From Solirubrum puertoriconensis (GTDB taxonomy: Bacteria > Bacteroidota > Bacteroidia > Cytophagales > Hymenobacteraceae), in NCBI RefSeq assembly GCF_001483135.1, contig NZ_LNAL01000003.1, positions 702,906 through 766,905 on the forward strand: a stretch of 64,000 nucleotides of DNA, given 5' to 3'. Of the stretch, positions 9,162 through 16,632 are shown in pieces. Position numbers and translations under genes: made by a program. The notes below the pieces were generated by a model. That model ran no database searches and was not told the DNA's origin. It saw only the letters and a list, made by a program, of their open reading frames with translations. Within the stretch, counting starts at the first letter, position 1, and the number at the start of each line of letters is the position of its first letter.

Positions 9162-9278
9162 GGGCGCGGAAAGGCTAATGGTTATAGGTAGCGTCCAGCC
9201 GCAGCCGGATAATTATATGGGTTTACTCTGCTTATCTTCAAAAGGATATGGTTGAGCTATGAGTTGTGTAAAAGCAAA

Positions 9279-9303
9279 ACGCCTGGCGGGTACCGCCAGG
9301 CGT
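9279..9303 (-). terminator. Terminator of the 9344-10249 gene
   Basis: Perfect 11-bp inverted repeat around a three-base loop (9279-9303), followed on the minus strand by a T-rich tract. Confidence 0.8.
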
Positions 9304-9343
9304 GCAATGTATATGTGCGAATTGCGCAGCCAAAACCGGGCTT

Positions 9344-10249
9344 TTAGCCCGGCCACAGTACCGGGGCCGCCTCGGGTATTACCAGGGCCGGAATGGGCGT
9401 GTGCAGCATAAGGCCGGCGGTGGGGCTGCCATAAAACAGCTCGCCGGGCAACGACTGCTGCCGGGCCACAAACATGAGCAGGTCGGCGGAGTTGGACAAC
9501 GCAGTTTCGATGATGCCCTGCTCGATGCTGAAATGCTGGTTGGTTTGAATTGTGTGCGACAGGCCGTGAAGCAGCTGCGTGGCATGCACATTGGCCAGGA
9601 TGTCGTCGGGCTCGGGCGCTTGCGCAGTGGTGTAAATGTGGATAGCTACCGCCTCCGGAATTACGCGCGTAAGCAAGCGCCGGGCGCCCGCACGGCCTTG
9701 CCCTAGGTACAGCACGCGGTTGGTTTGAAACTGCAGCAGAAACTCGGGCACAATAGCCACCGATTTGGACAAGTGCACCGGCTTGCGGTCGGTATCGAAC
9801 ACTATGCGCTGCGGAATGGCATGCTCGCGGTATTGCTCGGGCACCAGCAGCATCGGATGCGTTACCAGCCTGATAAGGTGCAGCAACGTTTGCTCGGCCG
9901 AGGGAGCGGTAGTATCGGTACGACCGCAAATGAACACCGTGGGCAAGGCGGCCGACATCATATCCGGTAGGCACTCGGCAACGGGTTGCTGCAATAGCTC
10001 GTGGGTATAAGGTATCGAAGCGTTCTGCAGGCGCTCCAGCAAGGCCAAACGCTGATTGAGCAGCTCGAGCGGAGGAAGCGTAGGCGCTGCCGACAACCCT
10101 TGGGTCGTGCTCAGATCGGCGGCAACCGAAAGCACTCGTAAACGCACGCTTAGCTGGCGAGCCGTAAGCTGACGGGCTAGAAAGCTGGCGTACTCCAGAG
10201 CGTTGGCGGCAGCTCCGGAGAAATCGGCCAAAACAGTAAAAACAAGCAT
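9344..10249 (-). CDS. Universal stress protein with two USP domains
   Basis: A 301-residue soluble protein. The first domain starts with MLVFTVLADFSGAAANALEY, the usual beta1-alpha1 of the UspA fold, and ends near HPMLLVPE; a second, more diverged domain ends with IPALVIPEA. This tandem architecture is common in Bacteroidota, where such proteins are induced by starvation or redox stress; partners are unknown. The classic ATP-binding G-x2-G-x9-G-S/T motif is not clear, so it may not bind ATP. A paralogue with the same opening is at 34422-35231. The AT-rich 140 bp upstream probably holds the promoter. Confidence 0.88.
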   Translation of the reverse strand: MLVFTVLADFSGAAANALEYASFLARQLTARQLSVRLRVLSVAADLSTTQGLSAAPTLPPLELLNQRLALLERLQNASIPYTHELLQQPVAECLPDMMSAALPTVFICGRTDTTAPSAEQTLLHLIRLVTHPMLLVPEQYREHAIPQRIVFDTDRKPVHLSKSVAIVPEFLLQFQTNRVLYLGQGRAGARRLLTRVIPEAVAIHIYTTAQAPEPDDILANVHATQLLHGLSHTIQTNQHFSIEQGIIETALSNSADLLMFVARQQSLPGELFYGSPTAGLMLHTPIPALVIPEAAPVLWPG

Positions 10250-10391
10250 AGCCGTCTGTTTACCAATAAATTCGACAAAAGAGTGCAGGCTAGCTAGTAT
10301 ACTAAAGGCAGCAGGTATTGTTATTAAGTTAAGATTAAATCAGATATTTTTAATACACTTTTAATGTAAGGCAATTTAGCGGTGTTAGCCG

Positions 10392-11129
10392 TTACAGGCT
10401 CATGGCCTCGCGGAAGCGCATGGATTGCTGCCGCGACACCTCCACCTCGGGGCCGCCGCGAAGCTGTATTTTGAGTGTGCTGCTAAACCACGGCTCGATG
10501 TGCTCGATGTGCTTGAGGTTGATGATTTGCTGGCGGTTGGCGCGAAAGAACACATTTGGATCGAGGCGGCTCTCGAGCTGCTGCAACGTGCGCGAAATCA
10601 GCGGGTGCACATCGTGAAAGTGCAGGCGGGTGTAGTTGTCGGCCACTTCGAGCAGGCGCACATCGGCAAGGCGCACAAACCAGCACCGTTCGCCATCTTT
10701 CACAAACACCTGGTCGTTTTCGCGCAGCAACTCGCGCGAGGGCGCAACGGCCTCGGGTTCGTCGGCCGAGTCGGTGCTCAGGGCCGTGCGTGCTTTGGCC
10801 AAGGCGGCACCTAGGCGCTGTTCATCCACGGGCTTCAGCAGGTAGTCGAGGGCGTTTACCTCAAAAGCCTGCACGGCGTACTGATCGAAAGCGGTAGTGA
10901 AGATGACGTGCGGCGCTGGGCCATCGAGGCCGGCCAGCAGCTCGAAACCCGAGCGGCCGGGCATATGGATGTCGAGCAGCAGCACATCGGGTTGCAGTTC
11001 GGCAATGCGCGTGGTGGCCTCGTCGGCGTTGGCGGCCTCGCCTACCACCACGGCATCGGGGTGGCGCTGCAGCAAGCGGCGGAGCTCCTGCCGGGCTAGG
11101 CGCGAGTCGTCAACCAACAGAATGTTCAT
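10392..11129 (-). CDS. LytTR-family response regulator
   Basis: The product begins MNILLVDDSRLARQEL; the ATG at 11129 is chosen over a TTG three codons upstream. The receiver domain has the acidic pair after LLV, the phospho-acceptor Asp in LLLDIHMPG (residue 53 from this start) and the conserved Lys in LLKPVD. A linker leads to a C-terminal LytTR DNA-binding domain (from about 135, with NYTRLHFHD and FFRANRQQIINLKHI). It is encoded just downstream of the sensor kinase at 11176-12384, with which it should form a two-component system. Target genes cannot be told from the sequence. Confidence 0.93.
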   Translation of the reverse strand: MNILLVDDSRLARQELRRLLQRHPDAVVVGEAANADEATTRIAELQPDVLLLDIHMPGRSGFELLAGLDGPAPHVIFTTAFDQYAVQAFEVNALDYLLKPVDEQRLGAALAKARTALSTDSADEPEAVAPSRELLRENDQVFVKDGERCWFVRLADVRLLEVADNYTRLHFHDVHPLISRTLQQLESRLDPNVFFRANRQQIINLKHIEHIEPWFSSTLKIQLRGGPEVEVSRQQSMRFREAMSL

Positions 11130-11130
11130 A

Positions 11131-11310
11131 CGCGGCAATTAGTAATAATGAGCAATGAGTAGGAGAGCAGGTGAATCAGGGGCGAAGTGCAGGCGGGCTG
11201 AATGTAGTAGCGGCACCTAGGGCCGGCCCGTGGCTTGGTGGCAACGGTTCGGGGCTGGTCGACAATTGCTCATTGTTCATTACTAATTGATCATTTACTA
11301 ATTGTTCATC
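11131..11310. repeat. Inverted AATTAGTAATGAGCAATGAG-type repeats, one copy inside a CDS
   Basis: An AT-rich sequence at about 11134-11158 (CAATTAGTAATAATGAGCAA...) recurs inverted at about 11264-11310 (CAATTGCTCATTGTTCATTA...). The second copy is translated as the NEQL/NDQL-rich tail of the sensor kinase. Its low GC contrasts with the surroundings. Confidence 0.65.
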
Positions 11311-12384
11311 GCCGACAATGGGCAGGCGCAGGCGCGCCGCAACGGTATCGGGGGTGGCTTGCTCAAGGCTGAGCTCGGCCCTAAGCCCGAACAGCAAGCG
11401 CAGCCGTTCGCGAGCGTTACGCAGGCCGGTGCCAGTGCCATCGGCTTTGGCGGGGCCATTGCTTAATTGACCGGTGTTTTCCACGCTCAGCAACAATTCG
11501 CCGTTGGCGCAACGGGCTTGCACGCGCAACTCGCCGCCGGTTGGCAACTGCGCCAAGCCGTGCTTGATGGCGTTTTCGACAAGCACCTGCACCAGCATGG
11601 GCGGCAACTGCACACCCAGGCAGTCGGCGGGTACATCGATGGTGTAGCGCAGGCGCTCCTCGAGCTGCAACGACTCGAGCTGCAAGTAGTCCTGCACCAC
11701 GGCCAGCTCCTTACCTAGGGGCACTTGCTCGGTGCGGTTCAGCTGAATAGCGTAGCGCAGCAGCTCCGATAGGTGCGAAAGCATGTGGCGGGCCTGCTCG
11801 GGGTCTTCGCCGATAAGGGAGCGAATGTTGTTGAGGCCGTTGAAAAGAAAGTGCGGGTTGATTTGTGCCTTCAGGGTTTGCATTTCGGCCTCGCGCACGG
11901 CGGCAGCCAGCTTCCACTTATCTACCTCGGCCTGGCGGTAGCTGCGCAGGTAGTGCAGCCCAAAGTACACCACCGACCACAGCCACAGCACAAAGTTGAC
12001 GTTGAGCGCGTAGCCGACAAACTCGCCCCAGCTCTGTGGTTTGCCACCGGGCATCATCAGCGGCAGCACCACCAGCAGCGTTATCGTCCAGATAATCACC
12101 TGGCTCAGTACCGAGAGCAGGGCGTTGATCAGCAGCAAGCGCCACAGCACGCCCAGCAGCGGCAATTGCACCCATTGGTAGCGCCTGATGATGTAGCGCA
12201 GCCCGTGCGACAAGACCACCATGGTAGCCGCTACCACCAGTTGAATGACCACGATATGGCCCGCAAACTTTTGGGTGAACATGGTGTAGCCCACCACCCC
12301 AAACACGCCGTACAGGGCCCAACCAATAAGCTGCAGGCGCCAGTAAGAGCGGCTGGGGGGCGGCACCGTAGCGAGAGGATTCAT
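11176..12384 (-). CDS. LytS/YehU-type membrane sensor histidine kinase
   Basis: A 402-residue kinase. About four membrane helices lie in residues 16-145, with no recognisable extracellular sensor domain. The His_kinase domain contains QINPHFLFNGLN with phospho-acceptor His178, and the HATPase part has ENAIKHGL (N-box) and GTGTGLRNARERL. The catalytic core ends near LRLPIVG; the last ~50 residues are an unusual tail, partly encoded by an AT-rich repeat (NDQLVMNNEQL) and then Pro/Ala-rich. It precedes the LytTR regulator by 46 bases, so the two are probably co-transcribed, perhaps with the membrane protein at 12436. Confidence 0.92.
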   Translation of the reverse strand: MNPLATVPPPSRSYWRLQLIGWALYGVFGVVGYTMFTQKFAGHIVVIQLVVAATMVVLSHGLRYIIRRYQWVQLPLLGVLWRLLLINALLSVLSQVIIWTITLLVVLPLMMPGGKPQSWGEFVGYALNVNFVLWLWSVVYFGLHYLRSYRQAEVDKWKLAAAVREAEMQTLKAQINPHFLFNGLNNIRSLIGEDPEQARHMLSHLSELLRYAIQLNRTEQVPLGKELAVVQDYLQLESLQLEERLRYTIDVPADCLGVQLPPMLVQVLVENAIKHGLAQLPTGGELRVQARCANGELLLSVENTGQLSNGPAKADGTGTGLRNARERLRLLFGLRAELSLEQATPDTVAARLRLPIVGDEQLVNDQLVMNNEQLSTSPEPLPPSHGPALGAATTFSPPALRP

Positions 12385-12435
12385 GGGCTGAGTTGCTATG
12401 CTGTAACCAACAATCGGATACCTGCTGAGCAGCAG

Positions 12436-13026
12436 TTAGGCCACAGCCACGGCCGCCGGTTGCGCAGCGGCCAAGCGGGTTTTGGCCCGGTAATCAGCCC
12501 ACAGCCATGCCCCCAGCAGCACCATCGAGCCGCTGATGAAAGCCGGAATAAGGTACAGCTGCGAGGGTGCCAGGTACAAGCCCAGGGCCAGGCAGCCCCC
12601 GGCAATTACGCCGGCCGCTACCGCAAACGCGGCCGTGCGGTAAAACCAGGCGTATGGGAAAAAATGTGCCCCCGTGATGATGCCGTACACCATGATAAAA
12701 TACTCGGGGTTGCGCAGGTACACAAACACCAGAAACGGAAAATAAAACAGCTGCGCGAAGTTGAGCCACAAACCCAAAGGCTGCAGCGGGTTGTGCTTGA
12801 GCGTCCAGGTGGTGCCGAACACGCCCGAGAGTAGCCGCGCCAGGGGCAGCATCAGGCCGCTGGCCATAAACGTGTAGAGGCTGTGTTGCGAAGCCGAGCC
12901 CGGCAGCGCCCATACCACCGCAATACCGGCCCAGAGCAGGGTGGCAGCGGCAATAAAATCGAGGCCGTTTTTGGCTTTTACCGACAGCTCCAGGTGCAGG
13001 GCGGCGAAATCTTCTTGGCGGATCAT
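12436..13026 (-). CDS. Integral membrane protein, DUF7010-like
   Basis: A 196-residue protein with about six hydrophobic segments. The N-terminus (MIRQEDFAALHLELSVKAKNGLDF) precedes helix 1; LNFAQLFYFPFLVF is a conspicuous aromatic motif. I recall a similar arrangement in the DUF7010 family, but this is a memory-based resemblance. The Ala-rich tail AAAQPAAVAVA is cytoplasmic or disordered. It lies 51 bases upstream of the sensor kinase in the same direction and could be part of the same operon, perhaps as a membrane partner of the sensor; that is inference. Confidence 0.75.
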   Translation of the reverse strand: MIRQEDFAALHLELSVKAKNGLDFIAAATLLWAGIAVVWALPGSASQHSLYTFMASGLMLPLARLLSGVFGTTWTLKHNPLQPLGLWLNFAQLFYFPFLVFVYLRNPEYFIMVYGIITGAHFFPYAWFYRTAAFAVAAGVIAGGCLALGLYLAPSQLYLIPAFISGSMVLLGAWLWADYRAKTRLAAAQPAAVAVA

Positions 13027-13101
13027 GACTAGGAAAGCGGTTGTGGAAGCGTAGGTAAGCAGGCAATGTAGGCCGACGACCCATCGTCGTCGGCCCGAAA
13101 C

Positions 13102-14085
13102 TTAGCTGTTTTTTGTGCGGGCCGGGTTTTTTGCTTTGGCCTTAGCGGGGGCATACTGCTGCAAGAAAGCATCCGTTTGGGCGAAAAACCACTGCTGGTC
13201 GTCCCACATCAGGAAGTGGCGCCCGGCCTCCGACATTTCAATGCGGTGCTGGGGCAGCTTGGTGTACTGCTGCTCGAAAATGGCGCGGGTGCTTTCCTTC
13301 GTCGAGCCAAACTGCTTGTAGCCAGCCCAGGCACCTAGCACCAGCACCGGTTGCTGAATGCGGGCTATGTCCTGGCGCAGGTCGGTGGTAGACATATCGT
13401 ACATGGCTTGCCCTACAGTGGCGGGGTGGGAGAGGCGGCCCCAGCGGGCGGCTACGGTTTGGCGGGCGGTGTCGGTAATCATGCTGGCTACCATTTGGCG
13501 CTGCTGGGCCGCAGGCATGGGGCCGCGGCTCATTTGCTGGCGCATGCCCTCGGCCATGGGCTTAGCCATTTCGGCCGTGAGGTTGGGGTTTTGAATGGCC
13601 GACATAAACGGCAGCGAATCCACAATCACCAGCGGGCCGATAGCCTCGGGCTGGGTGGCGCTCAGCCAGAGGGCCATAAAACCACCCAGGCTGTGGCCGA
13701 TAATGGCCGGGCGCTGCAGCTTTTGGGTTTTGATGTAAGTCAGCAGCTGGTCGCGAACATTCAGCAGCAGGTTATCGGTGCTGGCCGGAGCCGCCTCGCC
13801 GCCAAACCCCGCTAGCGACACAATATGGCACTGGTACTGCTGCTGGTAGCGGGCCACCGTTTCGTCCCACACGGCGCCGGGGCAGGTAAGGCCCGGAATC
13901 AGCAGCACGGGCTGGCCTTTGCCCACCACACGCACCGTAAAGTTGGGGTGCGCGGCGGGGTTGTCGGCGGCGTGGGCAGCCGCGGCTGGCTGGGCAGCCA
14001 GGGTTGCGGCAGGGGCCAGGGCGGCGGTCAGCAGCAGGGCAGCGCAAATGGGGCGGAGGAGAGTAGCGAAGCGTTTCATGGTCAT
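13102..14085 (-). CDS. Secreted alpha/beta hydrolase
   Basis: The product starts MTMKRFATLLRP (ATG at 14085; the ATG at 14079 is equally possible) and has a signal peptide with a long Ala/Leu core. The hydrolase core shows LLIPGLTCPG (oxyanion loop), the nucleophile elbow GHSLGGF, a VLVLGAWAG strand and a late GRHFLMWDD that carries the likely catalytic His. The basic Lys/Ala tail after the domain is probably disordered. It is a periplasmic hydrolase or esterase of unknown substrate. The reading frame extends upstream, but the extra residues lack signal-peptide character. Confidence 0.88.
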   Translation of the reverse strand: MTMKRFATLLRPICAALLLTAALAPAATLAAQPAAAAHAADNPAAHPNFTVRVVGKGQPVLLIPGLTCPGAVWDETVARYQQQYQCHIVSLAGFGGEAAPASTDNLLLNVRDQLLTYIKTQKLQRPAIIGHSLGGFMALWLSATQPEAIGPLVIVDSLPFMSAIQNPNLTAEMAKPMAEGMRQQMSRGPMPAAQQRQMVASMITDTARQTVAARWGRLSHPATVGQAMYDMSTTDLRQDIARIQQPVLVLGAWAGYKQFGSTKESTRAIFEQQYTKLPQHRIEMSEAGRHFLMWDDQQWFFAQTDAFLQQYAPAKAKAKNPARTKNS

Positions 14086-14265
14086 CAGCGGGTTTGTGTC
14101 GTGGTTGATGATCCAAAGGTGGCGCCTCGCGGCCCCGGGCGAAAGCAAAACCTAGGCGAGCGGTAAGCCGCCCCGCCGAATGGTAAAAAAGTTGGGCCGA
14201 GTGGTAAGCTTGGTTTGCGGCGCATTCGGGGTGCCAACGGGGCAGCGCGCAACCGCTCCAAAAGC

Positions 14266-14298
14266 AAAAAGCGGCCCCTAGGTGAGAGGCCGCTTTTA
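14266..14298. terminator. Terminator after the 14317-14643 gene
   Basis: Inverted repeat AAAAGCGGCC/GGCCGCTTTT with a loop that includes CCTAGG. The minus strand has a T-run after it. Confidence 0.8.
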
Positions 14299-14316
14299 AA
14301 TGCTGAAGAGCAGGGG

Positions 14317-14643
14317 TTACTGCTTGCCGTAGTCGCCGCTATCGGGGCGTTTGTCGCCTTGCGCCTCGGGGGCGCACTGCTTGCTGGTTACGCGGCCATC
14401 GGCCCCGAAAACAATCTTAATCGGTTGCGTGTCGGTAGCGCTGCCAAACAGGTACGACCACGTGTGGCCGCCGTCGGCGCCGGTGTCGTCGCCGGTGGGC
14501 TCACCCATCAGGTGGCGCACTTGTTCCTGGGTCATGCCCGTTTCAATTTCGGTGCAGGCTACGGCGTTTTGGTAGCTTTCTTGCGCGGTACAGGCATACA
14601 GCAGGGCTGCTGCCATTACCACCCCAATCAGTCGGTTGCGCAT
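14317..14643 (-). CDS. Small lipoprotein with a BamE/SmpA-like domain
   Basis: A 108-residue protein with a lipoprotein signal (lipobox LLYAC, Cys18). The segment IETGMTQEQVRHLMGEPTG matches the 'G-M-T-x2-Q-V-x3-L-G-x-P' motif of SmpA/OmlA/BamE-like domains, followed by the beta strands WSYLFG and IKIVFGADGRV. In BamE this fold helps outer-membrane protein assembly, but small stand-alone lipoproteins with the motif have many roles. The C-terminal ~20 residues are hydrophilic. Confidence 0.8.
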   Translation of the reverse strand: MRNRLIGVVMAAALLYACTAQESYQNAVACTEIETGMTQEQVRHLMGEPTGDDTGADGGHTWSYLFGSATDTQPIKIVFGADGRVTSKQCAPEAQGDKRPDSGDYGKQ

Positions 14644-14655
14644 TGGTTGGGGCAG

Positions 14656-14958
14656 TTATATAAGCTTGCTGATGTCGTCGCGCAGGGTATCAATGCCGCG
14701 CTTAATTTCCGTCCAGACGCTGCCTTGCTGGCCTGCATCGCGGCCCGAGGTGCCCAGTTGCTCGGCCAGTTTGCTGCGCTTCACTTCCAGGGCAGCAATG
14801 TGCTCGTGGTAGTGGTGCGGCGAGTTGGCGGTGGTAGCGTTGGCGCGGGCATGCAGGGTTTTAATCTTGGTGTCCAGCTCGTCGAGCGCCTGCCGCAGCT
14901 CGTTTTCGCTGAGGTGGTTAGGCGCACGCATGTGGTCGGGGTTAGGCGTGTAGCTCAT
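14656..14958 (-). CDS. Small helical (coiled-coil) hypothetical protein
   Basis: The 100-residue product begins MSYTPNPDHMRAPNHLSE; the ATG at 14958 is preferred because the upstream part of the open frame is Cys/Arg-rich and unlike a protein N-terminus. It is almost entirely helical, with heptad-like LRQALDELDTKIKTLHARA and HIAALEVKRSKLAEQL segments that suggest a coiled-coil dimer. It ends IKRGIDTLRDDISKLI. The 200 bases upstream show no other gene. Function unknown; it may be a stress or DNA-compaction protein, but there is no direct evidence. Confidence 0.7.
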   Translation of the reverse strand: MSYTPNPDHMRAPNHLSENELRQALDELDTKIKTLHARANATTANSPHHYHEHIAALEVKRSKLAEQLGTSGRDAGQQGSVWTEIKRGIDTLRDDISKLI

Positions 14959-15156
14959 GGCGTGGGAGAGAGAATCGGAAGGGTGGTTGGTAGCCACTTG
15001 GGGCGGCATATGGCTTTTTACTGATTTGGGCTTCGAAAAGATGCTCCGGCCACGCTCAACACAACGGCAACACAAGCATAATTCAGCGTTCATCGGCTAA
15101 CTCCGACTGCCGCATAGGTTTGCAGCGCCTTCAAGCCGAAGAAGTTACCATCCTCC

Positions 15157-15597
15157 ATGCCACACCTAATCGGGCCGCTGGTATTAGCGGCCACGTTGCT
15201 CGCAGCCGCACCTGCCGTAGCCCAACAAAGTACCCTGGTAAGCGACACCGCTGCCGAAGCCACGGCCTCGGCCGCTACTACTGTGTATCACGCTCCCGAC
15301 ATCATGCCCACTTTTCCCGGCGGCTCGGAGGCGCTCCGATCCTTCCTGAAAGCCAAACTGCGTTACCCCGAAGAGGCGCTGCGCAAGGGCCTATCGGGCA
15401 AGGTGTACGTGCAGTTTGTGGTAGATGAGCGCGGCCATCTGCTCGAGCCGCAGGTGGTAAAAGGCCTCGCTGCCGACCTCGACGCCGAAGCCCTGCGCCT
15501 CGTGCGGATTATGCCCTGGTGGACGCCCGGCAGCGTAGCGGGGCAGCCCGTGCGCGTGGCCTACACCTTGCCCATCGTGTTCAGGGCGCTGGAATAA
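15157..15597 (+). CDS. Periplasmic TonB C-terminal domain protein
   Basis: A 146-residue protein with a signal peptide (MPHLIGPLVLAATLLAAAPAVAQ). The rest is a single TonB_C domain: MPTFPGGSEALRSFL, then LRYPEEALRKGLSGKVYVQFVV and MPWWTPGSVAGQPVRVAY. Unlike true TonB it has no membrane anchor or Pro-rich spacer, so it probably binds outer-membrane partners or peptidoglycan-side proteins rather than transducing energy. Such short proteins are common in Bacteroidota. A terminator follows directly. Confidence 0.88.
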   Translation: MPHLIGPLVLAATLLAAAPAVAQQSTLVSDTAAEATASAATTVYHAPDIMPTFPGGSEALRSFLKAKLRYPEEALRKGLSGKVYVQFVVDERGHLLEPQVVKGLAADLDAEALRLVRIMPWWTPGSVAGQPVRVAYTLPIVFRALE

Positions 15598-15633
15598 AAA
15601 AGCCCCGAACACCACCTAGGGCATCGGGGCTAC
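15597..15633. terminator. Bidirectional terminator
   Basis: Hairpin AAAAAAGCCCCGA...TCGGGGCT between converging genes, with CCTAGG in the loop region. Confidence 0.75.
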
Positions 15634-15657
15634 GCGCAGGCCGGGGCCGTGTAAGTA

Positions 15658-16218
15658 TTAGTGGAAAACACCCCATTGTTTGGGCAGCCCTAGGTCGCGG
15701 GCAAGCGGGGCAGCGGCCGTGCTCCAAATGTTGGTAAGCAGCTCGTTCACGGCGTCGGCCAACTCAATGTGGTAGTCGGTTTCGAGCTTCTCGGCTTGGC
15801 GCAGCACCGTATCGGTGCGGCGCACCACGTGGTTGAGCAAGGGCTGGTTGGGGCCGCTAAGGCGGGCCACCGAGGCGGGCTGGTGCCGAAACACGTTGTT
15901 GAGCAAGCGCACGGTCAGCTCGGCTTCGCCAAAGGTGTCGCCGGTAATCTTGGCGTGGTAGCTGATTTGGTTTTGCAGCTGCCGCAAAATCAGCAGCAAG
16001 TCGTTGGGCGTTTGGTGGTAGCCGCGCACCGGGTCGTCGAGCCGCTCGCGCAGCCGCTCGCGCCGGTCCTCCAAGGCTTCGGGCCCTTCGAGCAGGCGAA
16101 ACTGCAGCTGTTCGGTCAGCACCTTGTCCTGGCACACCAAGCGCACCAGCAGTTGGTCCTTCTCCTTTTGCGGCAGGTTGAGCAATGCTTTGCGTAAATC
16201 GGGTGGTAAGGCGGGCAT
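15658..16218 (-). CDS. Conserved hypothetical soluble protein
   Basis: The 186-residue product starts MPALPPDLRKALLNLPQ (ATG at 16218). The frame stays open upstream, but that part runs into a repeat element and is unlikely to be coding. The protein is helical and charged: LPQKEKDQLLVRLVCQDKVL, then a basic RRERLRERLDDPVRGYH segment and a helical C-terminal half ending LGLPKQWGVFH. No enzyme motif is visible. Upstream lies the inverted-repeat element at 16340-16611, so any promoter must sit in the short space between. Confidence 0.75.
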   Translation of the reverse strand: MPALPPDLRKALLNLPQKEKDQLLVRLVCQDKVLTEQLQFRLLEGPEALEDRRERLRERLDDPVRGYHQTPNDLLLILRQLQNQISYHAKITGDTFGEAELTVRLLNNVFRHQPASVARLSGPNQPLLNHVVRRTDTVLRQAEKLETDYHIELADAVNELLTNIWSTAAAPLARDLGLPKQWGVFH

Positions 16219-16339
16219 GTAGTCAATTGGATATAGGCAAACAACAACGCGCGGGCGGTTTTTGCTTCCGAAAGTGCAGTTTTTTGCTGTGTACGCAAGC
16301 CGCGAAGCCGGAGATAGAAGGCGAAGCCCGAAAAAAGCT

Positions 16340-16611
16340 CCCCTCCTCAGATGAGGAGGGGACGCCGCAACGGAGTTGCGGCTGGGGTGGTTGACCTCGC
16401 GGCGGATAGTAAAATCAACTAAACAGCACGTCCGACAAAAGAACGTCATGCTGAGCGAAGTCGAAGCATCTCTACCGCTTCGTTGAAGTTAGTATCTGGC
16501 GAAGCGGTAGAGATGCTTCGACTTCGCTCAGCATGACGACCTAGGGTAATTGGTCAAGCACCAGCCCAACGACCATCAACCACCCCTAGCCCCTCCTCAT
16601 CTGAGGAGGGG
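16340..16611. repeat. Nested palindromic repeat element (REP/MITE-like)
   Basis: Core: a perfect 39-bp inverted repeat (arms 16444-16482 and 16500-16538) with a 17-base loop; its arm begins CGTCATGCTGAGCGAAGTCG. Outside it is a second inverted arrangement: CCCCTCCTCA-GA-TGAGGAGGGG at 16340-16361 and CCCCTCCTCA-TC-TGAGGAGGGG at 16590-16611, with GGGGTGGTTGA at 16384-16394 opposite TCAACCACCCC at 16575-16585. No ORF of interest lies inside. Similar GTCATGCTGAGCG palindromes are, from memory, dispersed in Bacteroidota genomes. Confidence 0.85.
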
Positions 16612-16632
16612 AACTACCCGCTAACCCTAGCT

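Noticed and set aside
11773..12834. 353-codon plus-strand frame opposite the first sensor kinase
   Set aside because: The minus-strand kinase and membrane protein have clear domains; the plus frame is His/Gln/Arg-rich and arises from GC-rich codon bias.
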